A DNA stretch of 5,506 nt from Flavobacteriales bacterium (GTDB lineage Bacteria > Bacteroidota > Bacteroidia > NS11-12g > UBA955). The stretch covers positions 1 through 5,506 of the forward strand of contig CANFVI010000112.1 of assembly GCA_947450405.1 (NCBI GenBank), read 5' to 3'. Positions 4,893 to 5,506 of the stretch are shown here, piece after piece (within the stretch, counting starts at the first letter, position 1; each line of letters begins with the position of its first letter). The notes under the pieces were generated by a model. It was not told the DNA's origin and searched no databases. It worked only from the letters and a program-made list of their open reading frames with translations. The translations under genes and the position numbers were made by a program.

Positions 4893-5506
4893 ATGATTTC
4901 AGAAGGGAAAGAATTACGTAAAGTTCAGGTTACACGCTATGTAACTCCTTTGAGAGAGGGTGGCTCTATGCCAGCTTTGGTTGAAGCTGATGATGATTTT
5001 TTGTATGTATTAAAATTTCGCGGTGCTGGCCAAGGCCCTAAAGCACTCATTGCTGAATTATTGGGTGGTGAAATTGCCAGATTGTTGGGTCTGAAAGTTC
5101 CTGAATTGGTTTTTACTGATCTTGATGAAGCTTTTGGAAGAACAGAACCCGACGAAGAAATCCAAGATTTATTGAAGGCAAGTACAGGATTGAATTTGGC
5201 ATTGCATTTTCTTTCTGGTGCATTTGGTTTTGATCCAGCTGTCAATAAAGTAGATGCGCTACTTGCATCTAAAATTGTATGGCTCGATGGTTTTATCATG
5301 AACATGGATAGAACCGTAAGAAATACAAATATGCTTATGTGGAACAATGAACTTTGGTTGATTGATCATGGAGCAGCAATGTATTTTCATCATGTTGGTC
5401 AACCTTGGGATGATAAATATAACAACGCATTTGAACTCATTAAAAAGCATGTTTTATATTATTCTGCTACCAAATTAAATGAGGCCGACGCTTGGGCAAA
5501 ACAACA
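4893..5506 (+). CDS. HipA-like kinase family protein (3' partial)
   Basis: The first 204 codons of a gene that runs off the window. The protein begins MISEGKELRKVQVTRYV and shows a HipA-type kinase layout. LYVLKFRGAGQGPK (37-50) holds a candidate ATP-binding Lys41 followed by a glycine-rich loop. AELLGGEIARLLGLKVPEL (54-72) is the N-lobe helix and strand region. MNMDRTVRNTN (136-146) is the catalytic loop, with Asp139 as the likely base and Asn144 as a metal ligand. LIDHG (156-160) has Asp158 in the place of the DFG aspartate. This fits the shorter HipA-like family (HipA_2 type) better than canonical HipA, which is about 440 residues. Family members I recall are around 250-270 residues, so some 50-60 may be missing. 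HipA itself is a serine kinase of tRNA synthetases in toxin-antitoxin pairs. No HipB-like DNA-binding gene precedes this one, so toxin activity should not be assumed. Divergent from the pirin gene, with its own promoter. Confidence 0.88.
   Translation, partial: MISEGKELRKVQVTRYVTPLREGGSMPALVEADDDFLYVLKFRGAGQGPKALIAELLGGEIARLLGLKVPELVFTDLDEAFGRTEPDEEIQDLLKASTGLNLALHFLSGAFGFDPAVNKVDALLASKIVWLDGFIMNMDRTVRNTNMLMWNNELWLIDHGAAMYFHHVGQPWDDKYNNAFELIKKHVLYYSATKLNEADAWAKQ

Noticed and set aside
4937..5347. Long minus-strand open frame (136 codons)
   Set aside because: It lies entirely opposite the HipA-like kinase, whose catalytic motifs are intact. The minus-strand product is low-complexity Ser/Pro-rich with no recognisable motif.
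4893..5506. Classical hipBA toxin-antitoxin module
   Set aside because: No HipB-like helix-turn-helix gene is upstream, and the kinase resembles the shorter HipA-like family, so a toxin label is not supported.
1..5506. CRISPR array, insertion sequence or phage genes
   Set aside because: No spaced direct repeats, transposase motifs or structural phage proteins were found on either strand.

Overview
The window looks like chromosomal DNA of a Bacteroidota bacterium, most likely class Flavobacteriia. The DNA is AT-rich. The first gene ends in a type IX secretion (T9SS) sorting domain. Recognisable Shine-Dalgarno sites are absent. Several genes are preceded by the Bacteroidota sigma-factor promoter pattern, a TTG/TTTG at about -33 and TAnnTTTG at about -7. 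No species can be named from the sequence alone.

Layout, left to right. (1) 1-339, plus: the 3' end of a secreted protein with a C-terminal T9SS type A sorting domain. (2) 440 (or 419)-1861, plus: a polytopic membrane protein resembling GT-C glycosyltransferases, with a perfect promoter at its 5' end and no ATG start. (3) 1892-1963, plus: tRNA-Arg with anticodon CCT, followed by a strong 12-bp hairpin terminator. (4) 2043-2498, minus: a small lipoprotein with a lipocalin-like look. (5) 2698-3255, plus: an exported envelope protein of unknown function, divergent from the lipoprotein and preceded by two candidate promoters. (6) 3256-3469: a 214-bp gap with a start-less open frame and a dyad. 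(7) 3470-3580, plus: a small ORF for a 36-residue peptide. (8) 3612-4739, minus: a pirin-family bicupin carrying a twin-arginine signal. (9) 4893 to the window end, plus: the first 204 codons of a HipA-like kinase, divergent from the pirin gene.

The genes do not form one pathway. Most appear to be single-gene transcription units with their own promoters, and strand switches separate units 3/4, 4/5, 7/8 and 8/9. The common theme is the cell envelope: a T9SS cargo, a membrane protein, a lipoprotein, an exported glycine-zipper-like protein and a Tat-targeted pirin. I found no mobile element, CRISPR array or clear defence system. The most distinctive points are the Tat-targeted pirin, the HipA-like kinase without a HipB-type partner upstream, TAnnTTTG boxes lying unusually close to start codons, and the unannotated 36-residue ORF.
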